A stretch of 64,000 nt of DNA from DAIDKA01 sp036521075. Lineage in GTDB: Bacteria > Pseudomonadota > Gammaproteobacteria > Steroidobacterales > Steroidobacteraceae. The notes beneath the pieces are model-generated. The model was not told the DNA's origin. It ran no database searches and saw only the letters and a program-made list of their open reading frames with translations. This document shows, piece after piece, positions 1 to 7,635 of this stretch. The stretch spans positions 1 to 64,000 of the forward strand of contig DATDIL010000062.1 in assembly GCA_036521075.1 (NCBI GenBank), in the 5' to 3' direction. Numbering within the stretch: the first letter of the stretch is position 1; each line of letters begins with the position of its first letter. A program made the translations under genes and the position numbers.

Positions 1-91
1 TCGGCCCCCAACATCTGTTGCTAATGCACATCGCATCTACGACCATGCCGCCAAGAACAACACGGAGCGGTTGCCATGGCCGAAGGCCTGA
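1..91 (+). CDS. 3' end of an unidentified upstream gene (partial)
   Basis: A reading frame is open from base 2 to a TGA at 89-91. It encodes a plausible C-terminal tail ending in NNTERLPWPKA. It would overlap the next gene by 16 bp, as in translationally coupled operons. Too little is visible to name a family, and another frame stops at base 24, so this call rests only on open frame and amino-acid composition. Confidence 0.35.
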   Translation, partial: RPPTSVANAHRIYDHAAKNNTERLPWPKA

Positions 92-2004
92 TCGGCGGGA
101 TGCTGGGGGGCGAAGACGAGAAGCCCGAGGTCGAAGCGCCCGAGGCACTAGCCAGTGCCGAGGCATTCGCAGCCGCGGTTGCCGCGCGATTGTCGGCGAG
201 CGATCCGGAGGTTGCACGGGAAACGGCTGCGTTCCTCAAGCAGCAGACTCAGCTGCTGCACACCCAGAACCGGCACCTTGAGGAGGAGCATCCCGCGCGC
301 CTGCACTACCTGCGAGGCCAGGCGCGCGAAGTCGACATTCGCCGCTTTGGCTTGCGCCTGCGCCTTGCTTTCCAGATCTTCCTGGTCCTGCTTGCGACGG
401 CCATCGGCATTTTCGCCCTGGTGATGGTCCGCGATGCGATCACGGATCATGGTCTGGTGGTCGAGGCGTTCTCAGTCCCGCCGGACATAGCCCGGGACGG
501 GCTCACCGGCGAGGTCGTTGCGACGCGCTTCCTCGACAAGTTGCAGGCAATGCAGGCGGCCACGGAGTCTGATCGTCCCGCTGACTCTTACCAGAACAAT
601 TGGGGCTCGGACATCAAGGTTGAGATTCCCGAGACCGGCCTGGACCTGCACATGGTGGGCAAGTACCTGCGCGACCGTTTCGGGCATTCCAATCACATCA
701 CCGGCGAGGTGATTCGCACGCCGACCGGCATAGCGGTGACCGCGCGCATCGGCGAGGCGCCGCCGACCACCTTCACCGGCTCCGAAAGCGACTTCGATGA
801 GTTGGCGGACAAGGCGGCCGAAGCGGTCTATCGCACCAGTCAACCCTATCGGTTCACTCAATATCTGACCGAACACAACCGCAACACTGAGGCGTTCGCC
901 GTCATCACCGACCTGGCTGTCAATGGTGCGGCGACCGAGCGCGGCTGGGCCAATATCGAATGGGGGATGCTCGACTGGTATGTCAGCGGCGATCTGGACA
1001 GTGCCCGCAAACACTGTTCGAAGGGCCTTGCCTATTCGGGGGCGCTGGTCGAATCCGCCGAAATCTGCCTGGTGGGGGCGGAGGTGTGGACCGGACATGA
1101 CGAGAAGGCCCTGGAATACTCCCGACCGCTCGCGATCACTGCGCAGAAATATGTCCCGGGGACCACCGACGAATTCTTCGAGGGCAACAAGATAATCTCG
1201 GTGGCGTGGCTTGAAACCCTGATGGGCGACAATCAGAAATCCGCGCAGGACTGGACGATCGCAGAATCCACGCCATTCTATCTGGGGACCGACAAACTGG
1301 CGACGGCGCTGGCGGCGACCGCCTACGCGATGAATCACGACCCGCACACCGCACGCTCCATCGCGAACACCCTGGCGCCGAGCGACGACGCGTCATTCAT
1401 GCAGTTGGATTCCACCAACGCCTTCTATGCGCTTCCGACGTACTGGATTGCCGCCGCGAACGGCGACTGGACCGCCGCCGCCGCCGATGCGCAAACTGTC
1501 GATGCGTGGCTCGAAATGCACGCGACCCAGAACAAGGTCTTCGCGCCGATGAGAGACGTGTGGATCCAACCCCTGCAGGCACTGGCAATGGCGCGCTCAG
1601 GCGATCTCGCAGGCGCCGCGAAGCGGATCGCCACGACGCCGCAGGACTGCTACCTGTGCATACGCGTCCGCGGGCAGATCGCGGCCGGCTCGCACGACTG
1701 GCCCGCGGCCGAGCGCTGGTTTGCCGGGGCCGTACGACAGGCCCCGTCACTGCCCTTCGCGTACAGCGAATGGGGTGAAATGCGGCTTGCCAGGGGTGAC
1801 CTCGACGGTGCGATAGGCAAGTTCGAAACCGCGCACCGCAGGACTGCGCACTTCGCCGATGCGCTCAAGGGCTGGGGCGACGCCCTGGTACGGCAGGGGC
1901 ATGCCAAAAAGGCGCTCGCGAAGTACGACGAAGCGCTGCACTACGCGCCAAACTGGAAAGAGCTCAAGGAAGCGCGCGCGGCGGCTGCAAAAGTGCGCAG
2001 CTGA
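76..2004 (+). CDS. Membrane-anchored tetratricopeptide-repeat protein
   Basis: 642 aa. The first ~95 residues are acidic and alpha-helical and probably cytoplasmic. One membrane segment follows at about residues 93-118 (LRLAFQIFLVLLATAIGIF). The large remainder is probably periplasmic and has TPR-type helical repeats towards the C terminus, for example the segments starting WFAGAVRQAPSLPFAY and AIGKFETAHRRTAHFADALKGW. No catalytic motif is visible. The layout resembles the sensor half of CadC/TolB-like regulators but lacks the DNA-binding domain. It probably acts as a protein-protein scaffold at the inner membrane, and its partners are unknown. It ends 3 bp from the convergent oxidoreductase gene. 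Confidence 0.7.
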   Translation: MAEGLIGGMLGGEDEKPEVEAPEALASAEAFAAAVAARLSASDPEVARETAAFLKQQTQLLHTQNRHLEEEHPARLHYLRGQAREVDIRRFGLRLRLAFQIFLVLLATAIGIFALVMVRDAITDHGLVVEAFSVPPDIARDGLTGEVVATRFLDKLQAMQAATESDRPADSYQNNWGSDIKVEIPETGLDLHMVGKYLRDRFGHSNHITGEVIRTPTGIAVTARIGEAPPTTFTGSESDFDELADKAAEAVYRTSQPYRFTQYLTEHNRNTEAFAVITDLAVNGAATERGWANIEWGMLDWYVSGDLDSARKHCSKGLAYSGALVESAEICLVGAEVWTGHDEKALEYSRPLAITAQKYVPGTTDEFFEGNKIISVAWLETLMGDNQKSAQDWTIAESTPFYLGTDKLATALAATAYAMNHDPHTARSIANTLAPSDDASFMQLDSTNAFYALPTYWIAAANGDWTAAAADAQTVDAWLEMHATQNKVFAPMRDVWIQPLQALAMARSGDLAGAAKRIATTPQDCYLCIRVRGQIAAGSHDWPAAERWFAGAVRQAPSLPFAYSEWGEMRLARGDLDGAIGKFETAHRRTAHFADALKGWGDALVRQGHAKKALAKYDEALHYAPNWKELKEARAAAAKVRS

Positions 2005-2007
2005 TTG

Positions 2008-3195
2008 CTATTCGCCCGCAGCCCTGCCATGCGTTTCCTCGACGAAGCCGGGCTCCAGCGCAGCCATGGCCTCGGCCAGGTGCACCGTCTTGTTGAACAG
2101 CGCCAATTCGCCGTAGCGACCGGCGCGCACCTTGTTGACGAAATCATTGTTCGCGATGTGCATCCGGCCCACGCCGACGAGGTCCAGCGTGCCGGCACGG
2201 ACGCGCTGCGCCAGCAGCGCCAGATCGCGTTCGACGGATAGCTGCGACGGCTCCTCGTTGTCGAAAAGATTCGCGAACATTTCCACATCCAGCCCGACGC
2301 TACCGCAGGTCATGACCGGCGCATCGATCAACGATTTCACCCACTCCGATATCGTGAACTGCGGCTGCCGCCCTTGCGGCCATTCCGGCTTATGGAAGCG
2401 CCGCGAGGATACGTTGAACAGGTCCACGCCGGCGCCGCGCAGCAAGGCGAGCATGGCGCGCAACTCCTCGGGATCCGGGGCCACGACGGCGCCGTAGTCG
2501 ACTTCCTTGAACTGCGAGAAGCGAAACGAAATCGTGAAATCGCTGCCCGTGGCCTTGCGAATGGCCGCCACGATCTGCGCCGGGTAGCGCGCGCGCTGCG
2601 CCAGCGTCGGGCCGCCGAATTCGTCCTCGCGCCGGTTCGTCTGCGCCCACAGGAACTGATCCATGAGGTACCCGTGCGCGGCATGGACCTCCACGCCGTC
2701 TGCGCCCAGGCTTTGCGCGTGCTCGGCCGCCTGTACGTAGGCCTGCGCGAGTTCTTCGAAGTCCTGGCGCGTCATGGCACGGCCGTTGATGCGGCCGGCC
2801 TGGATCAGACCGGAAGGGCTCAGCGTCGGTGAGTCGGCCAGCGGATGTCCGGCTGCGACCTTGCGCATCGCGCCCGGATGCCACAGCTGCATCAGAAAGC
2901 CCGCACCCTCCCCGCGCACGGCTTCGATCACCTGCCGCCACGCGCCCAGTGTCTGCGTTTCCATCCGGCCCATGACCGGCTGCCAATAGGCCGAAGGATG
3001 ATCGGGCGAGGTGGACTCGCTGATGATGAGACCCGCGCCGCCGGCGGCACAGCGGCGCATGTAGGCCACCATTTTTGGGGTCGGCGCACCATCGTTCATG
3101 AAGCCGCGCTGCATGCCCGGCATGACGAAGCGATTGCGCAGCAGCAGATTGCGGATGCGCAATGGCGTGAACAGGGCACTGATGTCTGCCGTCAT
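2008..3195 (-). CDS. NADH:flavin oxidoreductase, old yellow enzyme family
   Basis: 395 aa from the ATG at 3195. The longer frame adds 41 residues that read back into the divergent kup promoter and do not look like the family. The N terminus (DISALFTPLRIRNLLLRNRFVM) is the typical first strand of the FMN-binding TIM barrel. The motif VEVHAAHGYLMDQFL carries the strand-5 HAAHGYL signature, and NRREDEFGG is also conserved. Members reduce activated C=C bonds or demethylate small substrates using FMN and NAD(P)H in the cytoplasm. The substrate cannot be inferred. The start lies 50 bp from the divergent kup start. Confidence 0.88.
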   Translation of the reverse strand: MTADISALFTPLRIRNLLLRNRFVMPGMQRGFMNDGAPTPKMVAYMRRCAAGGAGLIISESTSPDHPSAYWQPVMGRMETQTLGAWRQVIEAVRGEGAGFLMQLWHPGAMRKVAAGHPLADSPTLSPSGLIQAGRINGRAMTRQDFEELAQAYVQAAEHAQSLGADGVEVHAAHGYLMDQFLWAQTNRREDEFGGPTLAQRARYPAQIVAAIRKATGSDFTISFRFSQFKEVDYGAVVAPDPEELRAMLALLRGAGVDLFNVSSRRFHKPEWPQGRQPQFTISEWVKSLIDAPVMTCGSVGLDVEMFANLFDNEEPSQLSVERDLALLAQRVRAGTLDLVGVGRMHIANNDFVNKVRAGRYGELALFNKTVHLAEAMAALEPGFVEETHGRAAGE

Positions 3196-3245
3196 GGGCG
3201 CATTGTACCTGCAGAATGCGATGGAAGTGCCTACACTCCCTCTCA

Positions 3246-5132
3246 ATGTCCACGACGACCAATCGTGCCGAGACGCGCGCATCCCGAGGCGGCCCTGCGG
3301 CACTTGCACTGGGGGCACTGGGCGTCGTCTTCGGTGACATCGGGACGAGTCCGCTCTATACGTTCAAGACGGTGCTGACCCTCACCGGCGGCCAGCCGAC
3401 TCCCGAGGTCATTCTCGGCGCCCTGTCACTCATCATCTGGACGCTGATCGTCATTACGACGATCAAATACGTGATCATTGCGATGAGCATGGACAACGAC
3501 CGCGAGGGCGGAATCCTGGCGCTCATGTCGCTGCTTGCGATCAAGAAACACAAGCGACCCCTCATCGTCGCTCTCGGACTATTCGGTGCCGCGCTCATCT
3601 ACGGCGACGGGGCGATAACGCCGGCAATCTCCGTACTGTCCGCGCTCGAGGGCCTCGATATTGCAATACCCGCGTTGCATACGTACGTCCTGCCCGCGGC
3701 GGTCGGCGTGCTGCTGCTGCTGTTTGCAATGCAACCACTGGGCACCGCCCGGATCGGGCGCGCCTTCGGACCGATCATGGGCCTGTGGTTCCTCACCATC
3801 GGGGTGCTCGGAGTCTGGGGCATCGCACGCCACCCGGTCGTTCTCATCAGCCTCAATCCGCTCTTCGGCCTGCACTACCTTTTCAACCATGGCTTCGAGG
3901 GGTTCCTGGTGCTCGGTGGCGTATTCCTGTGCGTCACGGGTGCCGAGGCGCTCTATGCCGACATGGGGCACTTCGGTTCGCGCCCCATTCGGCTGAGCTG
4001 GTCGGTGGTCGTCTTCCCGAGCCTGGTGCTCAATTACGCGGGACAGGCCGCCATGGTTCTGGACGGTGCGCCGATCACCCACAACATCTTCTTCCGGCTA
4101 TGCCCGCCGTCGCTGCTGATTGCGCTGATCGTGCTGTCGACGCTCGCGACCATCATCGCCAGCCAGTCGATCATCACGGGTGCTTTCTCGATGACCCGCC
4201 AGGCGATTCTTCTCGGGTGGATGCCACGGCTCTCCATCAAACAGACCTCGGCCGAAGGCTACGGCCAGATCTACGTCGGCGCAGTCAACTGGACGCTCGC
4301 GGCGGCCACCATCGGACTGACGCTTTTCTTCGGCAAGTCGGACAACCTGGCGGCCGCTTATGGCATCGCGGTGTCGCTCACCATGCTCATGACGTCCTTC
4401 CTGCTGTTCATGGCCATGCGCGACATCTGGGGCTGGGGGCTGCTACGAAGCGGCGCGGTGGCCCTGGTCCTGGTATGCGTCGACGCGGGCTTCTTTGGCG
4501 CGAATGCCATGAAGGTTCTCGACGGCGGGTACGTTCCGCTGCTGCTGGCCACCGCCGTCTTCGCCGTCATGGTCGTCTGGCACCGCGGCGCCGCCGCCGT
4601 GGCCGCGCTGGCAAGTGAAAAGCTGACTCCGGTTCACGAGTTCCTGGAACAACTGGCTGCCAAAAAGATTCCGCGGGTACCAGGGTCTGCGGTGTTCCTG
4701 ACCCGAACCACCCGGGACATCCCGCCGGTCATGGCGTGGCACGTCAAACACAACCGTTCGCTGCACCATTCGTTGCTGGTGTTGTCCGTGGTGACGCAGA
4801 GCGTGCCCTGGATCGCCGAGAATGAGCGTCTGCAGGTCACAAAACTCGCTCCCGAGTTCTGGCGCGCAACGGCCCGCTTCGGTTTCATGGAGCACCCCGA
4901 CATTCCCGTGCTGCTGGAGCAGACGCGCGCATTCGGCTGCAACCTGAACCTCCGTGACGTCACCTACTATGTCGGCCACGAAACGATAGTGCGCCGCACC
5001 GACGGCAAGGGCCTGCCGTTGTGGGAGGAGGCGCTCTACGCCGCCATGGTGCGCAACGCCGCGCACGTTGGCGAAATCCTGCGCCTTCCGGTGGACGCCG
5101 TCGTTGAAATCGGGCGGCAGGCCGCGATCTAG
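3246..5132 (+). CDS. kup: Kup-type low-affinity potassium uptake permease
   Basis: 628 aa, the normal Kup length. The start ATG at 3246 was chosen because the protein then begins just before the conserved LGALGVVFGDIGTSPLYTF motif of TM1. Other family blocks are DREGGILALMSL, IYGDGAITPAISVLSALEG and GMWF-like transmembrane runs. About 12 membrane helices occupy residues ~20-460, followed by a cytoplasmic C-terminal domain. It is a K+/H+ symporter in the inner membrane. The stop overlaps the stop of the convergent DUF1289 gene by 3 of 4 bases. Confidence 0.95.
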   Translation: MSTTTNRAETRASRGGPAALALGALGVVFGDIGTSPLYTFKTVLTLTGGQPTPEVILGALSLIIWTLIVITTIKYVIIAMSMDNDREGGILALMSLLAIKKHKRPLIVALGLFGAALIYGDGAITPAISVLSALEGLDIAIPALHTYVLPAAVGVLLLLFAMQPLGTARIGRAFGPIMGLWFLTIGVLGVWGIARHPVVLISLNPLFGLHYLFNHGFEGFLVLGGVFLCVTGAEALYADMGHFGSRPIRLSWSVVVFPSLVLNYAGQAAMVLDGAPITHNIFFRLCPPSLLIALIVLSTLATIIASQSIITGAFSMTRQAILLGWMPRLSIKQTSAEGYGQIYVGAVNWTLAAATIGLTLFFGKSDNLAAAYGIAVSLTMLMTSFLLFMAMRDIWGWGLLRSGAVALVLVCVDAGFFGANAMKVLDGGYVPLLLATAVFAVMVVWHRGAAAVAALASEKLTPVHEFLEQLAAKKIPRVPGSAVFLTRTTRDIPPVMAWHVKHNRSLHHSLLVLSVVTQSVPWIAENERLQVTKLAPEFWRATARFGFMEHPDIPVLLEQTRAFGCNLNLRDVTYYVGHETIVRRTDGKGLPLWEEALYAAMVRNAAHVGEILRLPVDAVVEIGRQAAI

Positions 5133-5326
5133 CGGGCGGTTTGCGATTGATATTCCGCTCGGCGCTGCCTGGCATTGTGCAGAATCACGAGCCGCCGTTG
5201 CGTGTCGGCCAGTCCCCATTCCTTTATCTCATCCAGGGATCGAAAACAGCCAAGGCAGGTAAGGTCATCGCCCAGACAGCAATCCCTTATGCACGGTGAT
5301 TGGGTAGATGCGTCGAGATCACTCAT
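5129..5326 (-). CDS. DUF1289 small cysteine-containing protein
   Basis: 65 aa from the ATG at 5326. The motif SPCIRDCCLGDDLTCLGCFRSLDEIKEW matches the DUF1289 pattern (SPCxxxC...CxGCxRTxxEIxxW), with four or more cysteines that probably bind a metal. The function is unknown in the family. A longer frame to 5470 would overlap the end of secD and is unlikely. Its 3' end overlaps the 3' end of kup. Confidence 0.8.
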   Translation of the reverse strand: MSDLDASTQSPCIRDCCLGDDLTCLGCFRSLDEIKEWGLADTQRRLVILHNARQRRAEYQSQTAR

Positions 5327-5432
5327 TGACCGACAGACCGGTTGCGAAGTTTCGAATTTGATCACACCGGCGCAGGAAAATCCTGGTAATGGATCACAGG
5401 CACGGAGTATTGGCACCCCTGCAGCGGAGCGC

Positions 5433-7301
5433 TCAGATTGGGAGGCGGGTGAGTTTGCGCCTACCCCCATACATGAGGGTGATCAGCGCGCGGCTGCCCA
5501 TCAACGAGGTGAACATCGATGTGGCGATGCCCAGCACCAGCACCACCGCGAAGCCCTTCACCGGACCCGTACCGAATACCCAAAGCACCAGACCGGCGAT
5601 GATAGTCGTGACATTGGAGTCCGCGATGGCCGAGAACGCCTTCTCGAAGCCCGCGCGGATCGCGGCCTGTGGCGCCACGCCATTGCGCAGCTCCTCGCGG
5701 ATACGTTCATAGATCAGCACGTTCGCGTCCACTGCGACGCCCACGGTCAGAATCATGCCGGCAATACCCGGCAAGGTCAGCACACCGCTAAACAGGGAAT
5801 ACAGGGCAATGAGCAGCACCACGTTCGCCAGAAGTACCGCGTCTGCCACCAGGCCAAACACCCGGTAGTAGATGGCCATGAACCCGAAGACACCGCCCGT
5901 GCCGATCATCAAGGCGTTGCGGCCGCGCTCGATGTTCAACTTGCCGAGGCTCGGTCCAACCGTGCGCTCATCGATCGGATAGATCGGCACCGGCAGCGAT
6001 CCGGATCGAAGCAGCAGCGACAGCTCGCGTGACTCGCCCGCTGTCATGTTGGTGATCCGGAAGGCGTTGCCGAAGACGCTGTCGATTCTGGCATCGTTGA
6101 TGACCTTTTCGTCGGTGATGTAGCGGGTTACCTTCTTGCCGTCGAGTTCGCTTACCTCACTGCGCTTCTCGATATACACCACTGCCATGGGGCGGCCGAT
6201 ATTCGCGCGCGTCACGGCCAGCATGCGATCGCCGGCCCGCGAATCCAGCTTGATGTTCACGATCGGGCCGTCCTGGTCGGTGGTGGCCGTGGCGCCGGTG
6301 ATTTCATCGCCGGTGGCGATGATTTCGCGCTTGAGCAGCAGCGGCTCACCCTTGTTGTTGTAGTACAGCTTGGTGCCCACCGGCGCATTGCCGTGCTGGG
6401 CGACAGCATACGGATCCCCGTTGACCGCGTTCAGGCGAAACTCCAACGATGCCGTCTTGCCCAGAATGTCCTTCGCTTCAGCCGAGTCCTGGATACCGGG
6501 CAGCTGCACATTGATGCGATCGAGGCCCTGGCGCTGCACAATAGGTTCGGAAACCCCCAACTCATTGACGCGCTTACGCAGGACGATGAGGTTCTGCTCG
6601 ATGGCATAGTCCTGCCGGTCGCGGATCTGCGTCCGTGTGAGGGTGCCCTGCAACGCGGACCCACTGGGGAGCGCCATTCGCGTGAAGGGCAGGTCCGGCA
6701 GCGCCTTTCGGGCGATGTCCTGCACGGCATCCAGCTTTGCCCCAGCCGCCAAGGTCACGCGCAGGCTGTCCGCAGCGCCGCCTGCCGAGGGCACGATGGC
6801 CACCTCATTGAACGGCAGATTGGCCAGTGCGAGGGCGCGGCGCAGGTCCTGCGCATAGCTGTCCAGCAGCTGCGCTACCGCGCCTTGCGAATCGACCTGA
6901 TACAACAGGTCAAGCCCGCCCTGCAGGTCCAGCCCCAATTTCATCGGACGCAGGCCCACTTCGCGCAATGCCGCCGGCTCTCGCGAAGCAATCGATAAGG
7001 CTGTGATGTACTGGTCGGCGAGTTTCGTATTGACGGCATCGCGAGCCTTGAGCTGATCCGCGGACTCGGCGAAGGGCACCGTGACATGGCCGTCATCCAG
7101 ATAGACGCTACCGTGAGCCAGGTGCTCACCGTTCAGGAACTGCTCAATCGCCGGCAGCGCGGCCGCTGTCATTGGGTCGTGGTCCTTGCGTGCAATCTGC
7201 AGCGCCAGGTCCTGACCAAAGATATTGGGCAGTGCCAGCACCACTGCAAACACAAGGACAACGAGAATGAGAAAGTATTTCCAACGTGGATAAACGAGCA
7301 T
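5433..7301 (-). CDS. secD: Protein translocase subunit SecD
   Basis: 622 aa. TM1 is near residues 8-28. It is followed by the signature LGLDLQGGLDLLYQVD, the periplasmic P1 region, and five C-terminal helices with GVAVDANVLIYERIREEL, the conserved TM4 motif. SecD normally forms a complex with SecF and YajC that uses the proton gradient to pull proteins through SecYEG. Here there is no secF downstream (a 106-bp gap, then the DUF1289 gene) and no yajC upstream. The gene is therefore solitary, perhaps a second copy or a relocated secD. The length and motifs indicate an intact protein. Confidence 0.92.
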   Translation of the reverse strand: MLVYPRWKYFLILVVLVFAVVLALPNIFGQDLALQIARKDHDPMTAAALPAIEQFLNGEHLAHGSVYLDDGHVTVPFAESADQLKARDAVNTKLADQYITALSIASREPAALREVGLRPMKLGLDLQGGLDLLYQVDSQGAVAQLLDSYAQDLRRALALANLPFNEVAIVPSAGGAADSLRVTLAAGAKLDAVQDIARKALPDLPFTRMALPSGSALQGTLTRTQIRDRQDYAIEQNLIVLRKRVNELGVSEPIVQRQGLDRINVQLPGIQDSAEAKDILGKTASLEFRLNAVNGDPYAVAQHGNAPVGTKLYYNNKGEPLLLKREIIATGDEITGATATTDQDGPIVNIKLDSRAGDRMLAVTRANIGRPMAVVYIEKRSEVSELDGKKVTRYITDEKVINDARIDSVFGNAFRITNMTAGESRELSLLLRSGSLPVPIYPIDERTVGPSLGKLNIERGRNALMIGTGGVFGFMAIYYRVFGLVADAVLLANVVLLIALYSLFSGVLTLPGIAGMILTVGVAVDANVLIYERIREELRNGVAPQAAIRAGFEKAFSAIADSNVTTIIAGLVLWVFGTGPVKGFAVVLVLGIATSMFTSLMGSRALITLMYGGRRKLTRLPI

Positions 7302-7635
7302 TTTTCAGCACTCTTCCAGGTGTCTCGGCGGCTTCCGCGGGCAGCGTGCGCAAGCGCTTTCCCCGATTGGAGAATCAATACCGACGCTCCCTCAGGTGCC
7401 CTCCCTCGATAGGCCTTTGCGCATCCTTCGCCCCGTGCTGGGGACGAGGCCGATGGATTTCAAGTCCGAAGGGGCGGCGACCGGGTGCTCGATTGCAGCT
7501 GCAGCCTTGCCGGCAGCAAGAGGAAACAGCGGCGCCGCGCCTGCCAAAACCAGCGTTTCGCACCGGGACCGTGTGTTCTCACGCTTTGCGGGGACGTCAA
7601 TTGGTGCTCCAGTGTACGGCCAGTTGCAGCCGCTT
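7302..7635. other. Intergenic region between secD and the PQQ dehydrogenase gene
   Basis: 334 bp without a convincing gene. A minus-strand frame overlapping the dehydrogenase end (to 7392) gives ETLVLAGAAPLFPLAAGKAAAAIEH-type low-complexity sequence with no good start or ribosome site. The secD promoter should lie at its lower-coordinate end. I see no terminator hairpin with a T-run. Confidence 0.4.

Noticed and set aside
472..1347. 291-codon minus-strand open frame
   Set aside because: Antisense to the TPR gene at 76-2004, with no ribosome site or domain.
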